Origin: Sacculina carcini
Taxonomy: Eukaryota > Arthropoda > Thecostraca > Sacculinidae
NCBI GenBank assembly: GCA_916048095.2
Contig: OU696582.1
Span: 4,308,001 to 4,372,000, forward strand
Direction of reading: 5' to 3'
Length of the DNA: 64,000 nt
The position numbers and the translations under genes were made by a program. Below are positions 11,018-20,857 of the stretch, piece by piece. How positions within the stretch are numbered: position 1 is the first letter of the stretch; each line of letters begins with the position of its first letter. The notes under the pieces are model-generated. The model did not search any database and had not been told where the DNA came from. It worked only from the letters and a program-made list of their open reading frames with translations.

Positions 11018-13969
11018 ATGATTCCAAACAATGATTGCCTCAAATTTGAAACCATAAAACCAGGCTATCATATCGATTCTGATGTTGACAGATACCTCAA
11101 CACAATTAATACTCCTGAAACTGAGTACGTTCTACCTGAAAAATTACCCAATCCAGACAATAAAACCATAACCATTTTAACTTTCAACATACGATCTATA
11201 CCAAAAAACTTTCAACAATTTATAGACGAAATCATGGCGGGAAGTTCTCTGAGCCCTGAAATCGTGGGATTGAACGAAATCAGGCTGAACAAGGAATATT
11301 TACCGCTGTATGCATTACCGGGTTACAACAGTTATTTTAATGAAAGAAATATTCATGGCGGTGGAGTGGCAATGTTTGTGAAAGATTGTTACAAATCGAA
11401 ACAGGTGGCAGAGTATACAATATCCTCGTCTCACGCAGAAACTCTCTCTGTGCAAATAAAACACAATAATTATTGGACAATATGCATGTGTATATATAGA
11501 CCTCCAAACGGAAAATTATCCAAATTCAACGAAATAATTCAAGATATTATCGCTGACATTAATAGCTGCAAAAAGTACAAAAACATTGCTATATTTGGAG
11601 ATTTCAACATTGATCTACTTAAATCAACCGAAAACACAAATAACTTCATAAACATTATGTATTCAAACTATTTGTTTCCCACAATCACCAGACCAACCAG
11701 AGTAACAGATAACACAGCGACTTTGATTGACCACATTTGGACCACTGAGATGCAAGCAAACAGTAGAAACCTGATCATCGAGACCGACATAACCGATCAT
11801 TACCCAGTAGTCTCACAGTTCCGTGTAACTCCGTTATCAAGTCAGGATCAAAATTATGTTAGACGTAGGGTGTTGAGTGATGACAAATTGAATGGTTTTA
11901 ATCAAATCATCCGATCAACTAATTGGGAAGACGTCTTGAATTGTGAATGCGCTGACGAGGCTTTCGATATATTTTACTCCAAATTCAAAGAGACATTCGA
12001 TATACAATTTCCACTGAAAATGCTGAAAAACAAAACAAAGAACACAATAAGTCCACATATAACAGCATCACTAAAAAAGTGCATAACTGAGAAAAACAGA
12101 CTAAAAACGTTATCAAAAAAGTGGCCAATTACATACGGGGAAACATACAGGAAGTACCGAAATAAACTAGTTACCATACTCCGTGCTGCAAAGAATCAAT
12201 ACTATAAAAACAAACTCACCGAGAACAGGCACGACCCGAAAAAACAATGGTCTATTCTAAATTTACTAATGGGTAGAAAACAGAACAAATCTCAAACAAT
12301 CGAATTGCATCCGCCATGCGCGAACACAGCCGCAACCTTCAACACTCATTTCCTGAAAACCTCACTTGCAACTCCAGAAACACGTACTGATCACAGACGT
12401 TACTTGAAGCATCCAACCACATTCTCCATGTTTATGGAACCCACTACCGAAGCTGAGATCAACAGAGTGATTTCTTCAATGAAGTCCAACTCCCCCGGAT
12501 ACGACGACATTCCACCAAAAGTGTTAGTACGAACATCTCCTTACATATCCTTACCCCTATGCCATATAATAAATTTATCATTAAAGGACGGCTATTTCCC
12601 ACGCCAAATGAAAACAGCAAGAGTTCTACCGGTACACAAATCAGGGGACAAAACCGCAGTCAATAACTATCGGCCAATATCAATTCTACCCGCATTCAGC
12701 AAAATTTTTGAATCTATCATTAACTCGAGACTGTGCTCCTACCTTGAAAAAAATGAACTGCTGATAACGCAGCAATTTGGGTTCAGAGAAAACCGATCCA
12801 CAGAAAAAGCAATATTAAGTTTCGTTCATCAAGTATACAAATGCTTAGAGGAAAAAGAGATATCCATGGGTATATTCATTGATCTGTCCAAGGCTTTTGA
12901 CAGTCTTGATTACACCATTCTGTACGACAAATTGGAAAACCTGGGTATCAGAGGAGTTTGTTTAAAATTGATAAAAAGCTACCTGTGCGATAGGAAACAG
13001 TTCGTCGCATGCAATAATGAGGTGTCGCCGGCTCTTGCTATTCAAAATGGAGTTCCACAAGGCTCAATTCTCGGGCCAACGTTGTTCCTAATATTCATTA
13101 ATGACATAATAAACGCCAGCGAGAAATTTCACTACACCATTTATGCAGACGACACCACTCTGTTACTAAAAGATGACTCACTGGACAAGCTGCACACCAC
13201 TTTAACTGAGGAATTGGAAAAAATTAATAGATGGGTACAAGACAATAAGTTAAAAATAAACACCAGTAAAACAAAATGTGTTTTATTCAAGAACAGATCA
13301 CTTCAATTTGACTTTCCAGCAATATCTATCAACGGAGAACCTATATCTATGGTAAAACATACCAAATTCCTTGGATTATACATCGACGAAAATTTAAATT
13401 GGAGACATCAAATTGAGGAAGTGGACAGCAAACTCTCAAAAATTACTGGTATATTTTATCGCACAAGACACAATTTATCCGCAGACTTAATGATGAACCT
13501 GTACTATTCACTCTTCTATCCACATATAACATACTGTGCATCAATATGGGCGAACACTTGGCCAAGTTTTCTCAAAACTATACAAATTGCACAAAACAGG
13601 TTCCTCCGGTGCATTTACTTCATGAAAAAGTACCAATCAACGGAACAAGTTTATCACAACAAAAACATACTGAACATTAACTCCATACGCCAATACTTCG
13701 CAGTATTGCTGATACATAAAACAATACGGTGTGGATCACCGTTTCAATTGCTGAACAGAGAAAGACGGACAAGATCAAACAACATAGATCTGGAAGTACC
13801 GTCATATAGAACACAAATATACAAGAACAGTATTATATACGACGGACCAAGAATATTCAACGGTCTGCCGTCAGAGATAAAACAACTTCTTATAGGACGA
13901 AGCTTTACCAAATTCAAAAAAGAGTTAAGAAAACATTTACTGGCCAAACAATACTCCAGTGTACCGTGA
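11018..13969 (+). CDS. LINE ORF2: APE endonuclease plus reverse transcriptase, 983 aa
   Basis: Start: ATG 11018, the first after an in-frame TAG at 11009. Residues about 50-270 form an apurinic-type endonuclease: ILTFNIRSI, IVGLNEIRL (catalytic E), IYRPPNG, GDFNIDLL near residue 194, and DITDHYPVVSQF near 260. It nicks target DNA. The RT follows: FRENRSTEKAI, IDLSKAFDSLDY with catalytic D at about 622, NGVPQGSILGPTLFLIFINDI, and YADDTTLLL with YADD at 709-712. After the RT comes a C-terminal domain (KHTKFLGLYIDENLNW, LMMNLYYSLFYPHITYC). All catalytic residues I can place are present and there is no stop or frameshift over 983 codons, near the usual full length. The IDLSKAFD wording suits CR1/Jockey-group clades rather than L1; exact clade unresolved. 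Confidence 0.88.
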   Translation: MIPNNDCLKFETIKPGYHIDSDVDRYLNTINTPETEYVLPEKLPNPDNKTITILTFNIRSIPKNFQQFIDEIMAGSSLSPEIVGLNEIRLNKEYLPLYALPGYNSYFNERNIHGGGVAMFVKDCYKSKQVAEYTISSSHAETLSVQIKHNNYWTICMCIYRPPNGKLSKFNEIIQDIIADINSCKKYKNIAIFGDFNIDLLKSTENTNNFINIMYSNYLFPTITRPTRVTDNTATLIDHIWTTEMQANSRNLIIETDITDHYPVVSQFRVTPLSSQDQNYVRRRVLSDDKLNGFNQIIRSTNWEDVLNCECADEAFDIFYSKFKETFDIQFPLKMLKNKTKNTISPHITASLKKCITEKNRLKTLSKKWPITYGETYRKYRNKLVTILRAAKNQYYKNKLTENRHDPKKQWSILNLLMGRKQNKSQTIELHPPCANTAATFNTHFLKTSLATPETRTDHRRYLKHPTTFSMFMEPTTEAEINRVISSMKSNSPGYDDIPPKVLVRTSPYISLPLCHIINLSLKDGYFPRQMKTARVLPVHKSGDKTAVNNYRPISILPAFSKIFESIINSRLCSYLEKNELLITQQFGFRENRSTEKAILSFVHQVYKCLEEKEISMGIFIDLSKAFDSLDYTILYDKLENLGIRGVCLKLIKSYLCDRKQFVACNNEVSPALAIQNGVPQGSILGPTLFLIFINDIINASEKFHYTIYADDTTLLLKDDSLDKLHTTLTEELEKINRWVQDNKLKINTSKTKCVLFKNRSLQFDFPAISINGEPISMVKHTKFLGLYIDENLNWRHQIEEVDSKLSKITGIFYRTRHNLSADLMMNLYYSLFYPHITYCASIWANTWPSFLKTIQIAQNRFLRCIYFMKKYQSTEQVYHNKNILNINSIRQYFAVLLIHKTIRCGSPFQLLNRERRTRSNNIDLEVPSYRTQIYKNSIIYDGPRIFNGLPSEIKQLLIGRSFTKFKKELRKHLLAKQYSSVP

Positions 13970-14325
13970 TGCTTATATATGTGCAAGTATATGCGATTGT
14001 GTGTTTATATGAAACTCTGTATATGTGTCTGTATGAATGTACATGCGTGCGAGTGTGCACACAAGCCTGCGTGTATGCATGTATTCATCTTGCGTGTGAT
14101 CTCTATTTGATTGTTGTCGACTATATAAATACATCAGAATGAATGTGGCGCTAGCTAGCAAATAGTAGTAGTCTTGCTTATTGTTTAAGTATCAGTCCGA
14201 AAAGAAGCGTGAGCTTGTCGGACTATTGTCACATGTGCTTTTATCTCGTATATACTATTGACTGAACTGCTTGTATGAGTGACCAATAAACTTACTTACT
14301 TACTAAAAAAAAAAAACTTACTTAC

Positions 14326-14327
<2 letters not shown>

Positions 14328-14382
<55 letters not shown>
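14328..14382. repeat. (CA)n microsatellite
   Basis: About 55 bases of CA directly after the CTTA tail of the LINE. Confidence 0.95.
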
Positions 14383-14386
<4 letters not shown>

Positions 14387-14852
14387 GATGATCTCTTTTA
14401 TGTATATAGATATATGCCTGTAAGGGAAAATATAGCGTATTTCATATATACCAAAAAATATAACGCCAAGGGGATAAGGTTTATTCTCATAATAGTACCA
14501 GGATCTCATATGGACCATGGGCGATAATGAGTTAACGTAATTTCCTCAAACAATTGGTTGATCATGGACATTAAACATTTGATATTCTGAAACAGCATGT
14601 TAATATGCATCTCATAGCATTCTCTCATTGTTAAAATTATAAAACAAAATTGATCCAGTACCCAGAGCCGTAGCAGCCGCCCCCATACTCCCCGGCCGGG
14701 GGGGGGGGGCGGAATGTTGAGGTGCCCCGTTGCTTCACGTATGATATTAAAATTTTACATATTTATTATGTATAGCCTTTACCTTTTTGCTCAGATGTTT
14801 TCACCTGAGCTTGTATTATGTGATTATGTATAATGAATACATTCATTAATTG

Positions 14853-14860
<8 letters not shown>
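14383..14860. other. No gene seen; C/G-rich run inside AT-rich DNA
   Basis: Contains cagagccgtagcagccgcc at 14658 followed by a run of 11 G near 14699-14709. A related inverted block (run of 10 G, then aacggctctg) lies at 18573-18604; see the finding on a possible decayed element. Confidence 0.4.

Positions 14861-14861
<1 letters not shown>

Positions 14862-14911
<50 letters not shown>
14862..14911. repeat. (TA)n microsatellite
   Basis: Uninterrupted AT dinucleotides at the left edge of the PLE inverted repeat. Confidence 0.95.
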
Positions 14912-14916
<5 letters not shown>

Positions 14917-15112
14917 GAAAGAAAAGAAAACACAAATGACTGCCACTCTTTGTCAAACGTTTCGGTCTTGAGACCTTCGTCAGTGACTATAAACAGATCA
15001 GTGATTCAAATGCAAAACCGTTAGTGATGTCTCCATATTGTGCTACATATATGACAAAACTCGTGACTATTTCCTTGAGCACACCCTGAAGTATATTACG
15101 CATCAACTTTGT
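14911..15112 (-). mobile_element. PLE-B terminal region, left arm of inverted pair
   Basis: Inverse of 18300-18506, nearly base for base (the thread from gaagaaagaaaagaaaacac to ttacgcatcaac). This is the 3' terminal region of PLE-B; in the left arm it is separated from its coding part by the PLE-A insertion. It contains a hammerhead-like motif. Confidence 0.7.
14947..14992 (-). ncRNA. Hammerhead-ribozyme-like motif (PLE-B, left arm)
   Basis: Minus strand: core CTGACGA (14983-14977), an extra A, stem II GGTC-TCAA-GACC, then GAAA (14963-14960) followed by CGTTTGAC. The bases GTCA before the core can pair with TGAC after it as the inner part of stem I. Stem III is the tiny self-complementary ACGT, as described for the minimal, dimer-acting hammerheads of Penelope-like elements. 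The unpaired A after the core is a deviation. Confidence 0.5.
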
Positions 15113-15181
15113 ATGTATATATATGTATGTATGAATATTATGTAAATGAATCACTTCATCGGGCACAATCAATATATTTTT

Positions 15182-15222
15182 TAGTAAAAACGTTTTCGCC
15201 TAACGGCTTCTTCAGGTACTGA
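15182..15222 (-). ncRNA. Hammerhead-like motif (PLE-A)
   Basis: Minus strand: CTGAAGA (15215-15209), extra A, stem II GCC-GTTA-GGC, then GAAA (15197-15194) and ACGTTTTTACT. Same layout as in PLE-B. Stem I is weaker (AGTA with TACT, with a mismatch next to the core), so activity is less certain. Confidence 0.42.
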
Positions 15223-15353
15223 AATTAATTCAAATTAACGGCCAAATTGCACAATTATATAGCAGACAATAAAAAACACATGCACCATAACAATTGAGTG
15301 ACTCTAGTAATTAAGTGCTGAAAAAGGAGAATAAATTGTCAATTGTGTTATCT

Positions 15354-16100
15354 TTAAAATTGACATTTTAAATATATTCCCTTGCAGCCGTTGATGAGCG
15401 ATTCATCATCATGCTGCCGTATGTAGGCTGCTTCAGCGTACTTTCTTGTCGACTCATCTCTGATGCCACTGTGGATGATACACCAGCTGATTGATAATGG
15501 AGAGTTGGTGTGATGCTCATTGTTGTGTTCGAACATCACACCGTTCAGTTTTGGGCTAATATTCTCCTGCACTCGTATTTTCACAGGTCGACAGGTTTCA
15601 CCTATGTAGAATCTTCCACAGATCGTACAAGTTATCTTATAAATCACATTCTTCTGCCAACATCGTGACTTTTTCGTCGCACAGGAGCATGTAAAGCAAC
15701 CGGACTCGCATGTCAGGCGCTCTTTGGGAGGTGCAAATATTCTTTTTAATGGGCGACCCGGGTCAAAGAAAATCCGCACTTTGTCTGCGAGACCCGTTCT
15801 TCTGAGCAGTGATTGACACTGTCGCTTGTTTGCCTCTCCCAAGTATGGCAACTTTACATAATATTTGCGTTCGTCTTCTTTTTCTTCTCCATTTCCAGAA
15901 TTGCCCGCATTCCTTATTGCCCTATATTTTGTTTTTTCGATCACCTTCATGGGATAGCCATTCACTTTCAGGCGATTTTCAACGGTTCTCAGCGATTTTC
16001 GTAGGTTCAGCTCATTGTTGGCTCTTCTTGACGCCCTCACAAACTCGCCGTATGCAATGGAACATTTTGCTGATGTTGAGCCGTAGGATTGCCATGGCGT
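15354..16100 (-). pseudogene. PLE-A C-terminal region: linker plus GIY-YIG endonuclease
   Basis: The minus strand is open from about 16100 to the stop at 15354. From the 5' side: a linker (LGEANKRQCQSLLRRTGLADKVR), a Cys-rich segment CESGCFTCSC, and the GIY-YIG nuclease core VIYKITCTICGRFYIGETCR, then the helix KYAEAAYIRQHD with the conserved E. In Penelope-like elements this nuclease cuts target DNA beside the RT. The RT itself is missing, so the copy is 5'-truncated, but what remains has no stop. PLE-C at 42 kb has the same layout with clearly different sequence. Confidence 0.8.
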
Positions 16101-16158
16101 GAGCGATCCACGAACGAACGATATATATAATATATGTCACTTTATATGTATGTATATA

Positions 16159-16162
16159 TATA

Positions 16163-16222
<60 letters not shown>
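16159..16222. repeat. (TA)n microsatellite
   Basis: Long AT dinucleotide run in the 3' region of PLE-B, left arm. Confidence 0.95.
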
Positions 16223-16227
<5 letters not shown>

Positions 16228-16385
16228 TATTATTATTTTTTTATTTTTTTATTTTTTTGTTTGTTTTATTGTTGTTTTTTTGTTGTTGGTTTTTTTGTGT
16301 TTTTGTGTTTTTTCTATGGTTTTTCCCTTATATATACACATATATACATATACATCTATATACACACATATATTACTACGTCTTC

Positions 16386-17577
16386 TTATAATAATAATTG
16401 TGAAGGCAAGGTTCCTAAATTAACATGTCCATCCCTACTATTTATATTTACATTATTTATGATGTAGGCGGCTTCTACTATTTTTCTTTCAGATTTTATC
16501 CCACATTCAGCTACAACCTCCACCTTTTCCCAGTTGGGTAAACTGCCACATTCCTCAATGTGTTCTACTAATGAATTAGACATTCTGTGATGTCTCACAT
16601 CCGCACGATGTTGTTTTATTCTCGTTGCAATGCCCTTTCCTGTCTCACCGTAATAAGCCTTATCGCATCCACTAAATGGTATTTTATATACAACAACAAC
16701 AACAACAACGTGTATTTGCTATAGCGCCGGTAAAACACAAGCGCGAAAAACGGAAAACATCAATTGAGATAAAACGACAATTGTAAAGAATATGGGAGAA
16801 ATGAGCAAGTAAAAGAAAGAGAAGTCACAAAACAACCAAAATTGGTAAATAGCAAGCACAAGCACAAAGGGCACAGTTCCAAAAAATCAAGTGGTATGTT
16901 CGAACAATAAAATCGACAGAGAATTATTACAGAGAACATTCACAATAGAATAAATAAAGCAGCAAGGAAGGAAAGGAAGCAGTAACTGTGCTCAAGACAG
17001 GGAAAAATAAGACAACGAGAATTGAAACAATCATGAAACGGAGAAATAGTTCAAACAATATCACAGAGAGGCGAAAGGAGAGAGAGAGTGAGAGACGGGA
17101 TCAAATGAAATGTCAAAAAGGTACAGGCGAAGCCGATGGCGGAATGACCGAAATGAAGAGGCTATACTACGCTATCTTTATTGGTTAGTTCGTTTCCTGT
17201 TTGAGTGTTCCTAGATGTTTTGACTGTCTTTTTCATAAGTTGATCGGATATTTTTAATCCTGTTGTTGGTACCAGAATGTAGTTTGTTCTCTTCAACATA
17301 GTGTTCAGTTGTCTGCACTCCTTTGATTCTGGAACGATTATCATGTCCTTATTTGTATTGGTGCACACTTTTTTCTTTGATGTATTTTTTGCGCTTTCCT
17401 TTTGCATTTTATTATGAATGCTGATGTGTATTTCAAATCCTGGAATATTTGCATGATCTTTTTCATTTCATTACTGAGCTTTTCGGAACTACATATTCTC
17501 AGAGCCCTTAAGAACTCTCCTATAATCATTCCTGATTTCATTGACTCTGAATGACACGACAAGGCATGAATTCTGTC
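16386..17577 (-). pseudogene. PLE-B coding region, left arm; split by a LINE tail
   Basis: Read right to left: end of the RT (KIHALSCHSESMKSG, then FLRALRICSSEKLSNEM), linker, then the GIY-YIG core (YKIPFSGCDKAYYGE) and C-terminus (VEAAYIINNVNINS...LGTLPSQLLL). Two lesions are seen: a frameshift near 17365 (KKCAPIQIRT, then NTNKD in the next frame), and an inserted LINE 3' tail at 16692-17162. A Cys of the GIY-YIG core (PCSGC in other copies) is Phe here. The 5' end is truncated at the junction with the right arm near 17578. Confidence 0.78.
16687..17167 (-). mobile_element. L2-type LINE 3' tail inserted in PLE-B, with TATAC target duplication
   Basis: Uninterrupted PLE-B copies read GTATTTTATATACTACGC at this point. 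Here 471 bases (16692-17162) separate TATAC (16687-16691) from a second TATAC (17163-17167), a 5 bp target-site duplication. On the minus strand the insert ends with TTTTCGCGCTTG...GGCGCTATAGCAAATACACG and (TTG)n. The same ending closes the L2-like LINE at 24.38 kb and the insert at 41.47 kb, so this is a 5'-truncated LINE copy holding only 3' UTR. Confidence 0.72.
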
Positions 17578-17579
17578 AA

Positions 17580-18140
17580 GCATTCATAATCAAATGTAAA
17601 AGGAAAGCACAAAAAATACATCGAAGAAAAAAGTGTGCACTCAATACAAATAAGGACACGATAATCGTTCCAGAATCAAAGGAGTGCGGACAACTGAACA
17701 CTATATTGAAGAGAACAAACTACATGCTGGTACCAACAACAGGATTAAAAATATCCGATCAACTTATGAAAAAGACAGTCAAAACATCTAGGAACACTCA
17801 AACAGGAAACGAACTAACCAATAAAGATAGCGTAGTATATAAAATACCATGTAGTGGATGCGATAAGGCTTATTACGGTAAGACAGGAAAGGGCATTGCA
17901 ACGAGAATAAAACAACATCGTGCGGATGTGAGACATCACAGAATGTCAAATTCATTAGTAGAACACATTGAAGAATGTGGCAGTTTACCCAACTGGGAAA
18001 AGGTGGAAGTTGTAGCTGAATGTGGGAAAAAATCTGAAAGGAAAACAGTAGAAGCCGCCTACATCATAAATAATGTAAATATAAATAGTAGGGATGGACA
18101 TGTAAATTTAGGAACCTTGCCTTCACAATTATTATTATAA
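17580..18140 (+). pseudogene. PLE-B coding region, right arm (GIY-YIG, uninterrupted)
   Basis: From AFIIKCKRKAQKIH the frame runs without a break through KKCALNTNKDTIIVPESKEC, the GIY-YIG core VYKIPCSGCDKAYYGKTGKG, ATRIKQHRADVRHH, and ends ...LGTLPSQLLL with a stop at 18138-18140. It is 5'-truncated (no RT) and sits head to head with the left arm, junction at about 17578. Unlike the three minus-strand PLE-B copies, it keeps frame at the GTGCACTCAATAC site. GIY-YIG nucleases in PLEs nick target DNA. Confidence 0.8.
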
Positions 18141-18506
18141 GAAGACGTAGTAATATATGTGTGTATATAGATGTATATGTATATATGTGTATATATAAGG
18201 GAAAAAACATGGAAAAAACACAAAAACACAAAAAACCAACAAAAATAAAAAAATAAAATAAATAATAATAATATGTACATATATATATATATATATATAT
18301 AAAGTTGATGCGTAATATTTTTCAGGGTGTGTTCAAGGAAATAGTCACGAGGTTTTGTCATATATGTAGCACAATATGGAGATATCACTAACGGTTCTGC
18401 ATTTGAATCACTGATCTGTTTATAGTCACTGACGAAGGTCTCAAGACCGAAACGTTTGACAAAGAGTGGCAGTCATTTGTGTTTTCTTTTCTTTCTTCAT
18501 ATATGT
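18141..18506 (+). mobile_element. PLE-B 3' region, right arm
   Basis: Contains the A-rich tract, a short (TA)n at 18279-18300, and the terminal block 18300-18506 that mirrors 14911-15112. Confidence 0.7.
18420..18465 (+). ncRNA. Hammerhead-ribozyme-like motif (PLE-B, right arm)
   Basis: CTGACGA at 18429-18435, extra A, stem II GGTC-TCAA-GACC, GAAA at 18449-18452, then CGTTTGAC. GTCA before the core pairs with TGAC after it. Same sequence as the left-arm motif, so it is preserved in both arms. Confidence 0.5.
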
Positions 18507-18515
18507 CGAAAACTT

Positions 18516-18551
<36 letters not shown>

Positions 18552-20800
18552 GGGCCATAATTGTTGCATTCGGGGGGGGGGGCATAATTCCTCGCAACGG
18601 CTCTGCCCGTATCTATTAGATATATGTTATTTTATACTTTTTCTAATTTTCGAATGTTTTTGCTAAAAATTGGGCAATGATAGAGAGCAAATTTTATCAT
18701 ATTCGTAATCAGCGCGAAATACTGTATCGAGTCGTACTTTAACATATATGAAATTAAAAACGTTGAAAATCGACCCACCCACTTTATACATTGTATGTGG
18801 TGGGGGCGACAAAAACGACCGCCAAACAATTAACCAGCAGATGGCCTGGGTGCGCCACTGGATCAATGTGCATGGAAATGACAGTCATACAAATCGCGCT
18901 CACGCTCTTCCCATGCCACCCTTATAATTGATTACATTAATACTAGTGAAATAGCATTCAATTTCTGCTGATGGCAAAGCACAGTCCTCGCTGTAACTCA
19001 CAGTCGCCTCAGGATATTTTTCAATCGTACTCCTCCATTGATCGATATCCATATTGGACATTGGACATCTTTACCTCATCGATAGTCATTGATCGATATT
19101 TAATCACCGACACTGCTGGTTTGTCTGAGTCATTCATTCTCAATGCATTAGTTGGCGCAGTTTGCGGATGCGTTCTGATTCAAAAGTCTAAACAATGAGC
19201 CTCAACGGTACTTTCTGGAATTATTTGGAAATTGCCAGGCGATCGGCTCATCTGATAGTCACGAAACACTGCTTGCACGCAGTTGACGTCACACACCCAT
19301 ATCGCTTTCATCGTTGCTCGTGCATCACAAGTTGCATTGCGACACTGTCTTGACTTTTGTGACCTGATTGACGAGTTTGAAGTAACGGTCTGATGGACGT
19401 TGTGCTGGTGGCAGCATTGAAGTGCCGTGTACCGGCAGTGTCCAGACAAACCGCGGTCACACGGCACGCACAGAACACACCAGTCCTTCCATCTCGCTTG
19501 TGAGTTGATCATATTTCTCTACGCGCACAACAGCCTATTGGTACTTTAGCATAGCGCGCCATCTAAGCATGCACTGCGTAACTTGCGATAAACTCAAGCA
19601 GGGTGATTAGCGAATGAGATCGTTGTAATGCCATGCGACAAACTTCAATAATTCCGTTCCCAAACTATCGAGCCAAAATGGAGGTGAACAATTGAATTAT
19701 CTTCACCAAACATAGGAGGTAGGTTGCTGGGTTTCTATCGGAGCTAATTCACTGGTCAATGTCTCAATCCATGCTCGAGCTTAGATATTTGTTAATCTTG
19801 ATCTTGATCTTAGATCTGGAGTTAATATCTTGAGTGGCCTTTGATAAACATGCATCATCTCTTTGTGTTGAAATCAATATTGTTTGTCGTCTTTTTGCCA
19901 ATGTGCACCACGTGGAAATATTAGCTAGTTTCTTAGCTTGTTTTGAGAAGAAATATAGCTACCTAGAAATATATGTACCTCTTTGTCTATATTGTTCGGT
20001 CTCTCGATGATTGTTTTTCAATTAAACAATTCCGCATTTTCTTATTCCGTTTCATTCATTCACTTCAACATCCATGATTTATTTGAGCACAACCTGACGA
20101 TATTACACTCTGGCAATTTGGTGAAGGAGGGTCAGTAGTCTTGTAGTGGGGTCTAAATTCAGCGCCGACACACAGTTAATGCACGTGTTAGCCAAACAAA
20201 GCATTATACATAGTGAGACACATTTTTATCAATAAACCACTTTAAAATTGAAATCCAACTGTATTACTCATGCCGGAAAATATGCTATTATTTTAGCCGC
20301 ATTGAACTATATTTACTGTTTTATGTTGGTCACACACACAGTCCAGAAACAAGTAACTTCGATCTCTTATCTGTCCATAAACGCGAGTAATGTAGCATTA
20401 TTATGTGTAGGTTGCGGGCTAATTCAGAATGTGGCATATACGGAAAATCAACACAAGTGCACACAGGCACCAATATCTGCTTTATCATTGTATCACGATT
20501 TGACACATCGTCAACATTGTGTGTGTTAGCTCGATTTTCGCATATGTACACTTGAATCATATGTCATTTGTGTTCAATCTCTTTGTGCTGCTTGTGCTGT
20601 GGGTGTTCGCGAGAAGTTAATTGTTGACAAGAAACGCGAGCATACGTTTATCCATCGGTTAATGTGATCTTTATATGGTTTCGTTCATTCTTGCTTTATA
20701 ATTGTATCCAATGGTTGAATATTTTTATAACTAATTTTCAATTGATATATTTCCGGTGATAAATTTATTGAGAACGTATTATAGTTTTTATAGTTATGAG
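18507..20800. other. Upstream flank of the sulfotransferase gene; no gene recognised
   Basis: A short (TA)n at 18518-18547 and a G-run block at 18573-18604, then mostly non-repetitive sequence. A 110-codon minus-strand frame at 19180-19512 is Cys-rich (CVLCVPCDRG, LQCCHQH) but matches no family I know and has no clear start context or splice signals. Confidence 0.4.
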
Positions 20801-20801
20801 A

Positions 20802-20814
20802 TATATATATAAAG
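20802..20814 (+). promoter_or_regulatory. TATA-like box upstream of the sulfotransferase exon 1
   Basis: TATATATATAAAG lies 44-56 bases before the ATG at 20858. A start about 30 bases downstream would fall near 20835-20845, giving a very short 5' UTR. Plausible but unproven. Confidence 0.35.
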
Positions 20815-20857
20815 CCGGCCGAAATTTGTGTCATGTTTATGCAGTTTTTCGGAAATA

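Larger units (their letters stand above)
9690..14328 (+). mobile_element. Near full-length CR1/Jockey-group LINE with two open ORFs
   Basis: Order: short 5' UTR (about 9690-9772), ORF1 (9773-10624), a 393 bp spacer rich in TG, ORF2 (11018-13969), a 3' UTR of about 310 bp, and a tail of CTTA repeats with an A12 run (14290-14328). The short-repeat tail instead of a plain poly(A) fits CR1/L2-type LINEs. Both ORFs are uninterrupted, which is unusual among the decayed relics in this window and suggests recent insertion. Target-site duplications were not found because both ends abut (CA)n tracts. Confidence 0.82.
15113..16130 (-). mobile_element. PLE-A: 5'-truncated Penelope-like element inserted in PLE-B
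   Basis: Carries a GIY-YIG coding part (listed next) and a 3' region with its own hammerhead-like motif (15182-15222). It splits the left PLE-B arm: PLE-B terminal sequence lies at 14911-15112 and the PLE-B coding part at 16386-17577, whereas in the right arm these are only about 160 bases apart. The boundaries lie in TA-rich DNA and are approximate. Confidence 0.65.

Noticed and set aside
10674..11021. A separate small gene between LINE ORF1 and ORF2
   Set aside because: Its composition follows TG-rich repeats and it lies in the LINE spacer; no motif supports it.
16692..17162. tRNA-type SINE inserted in PLE-B
   Set aside because: No Pol III boxes found; its 3' end matches the tail of the L2-like LINE at 24.3 kb, so a truncated LINE explains it better.
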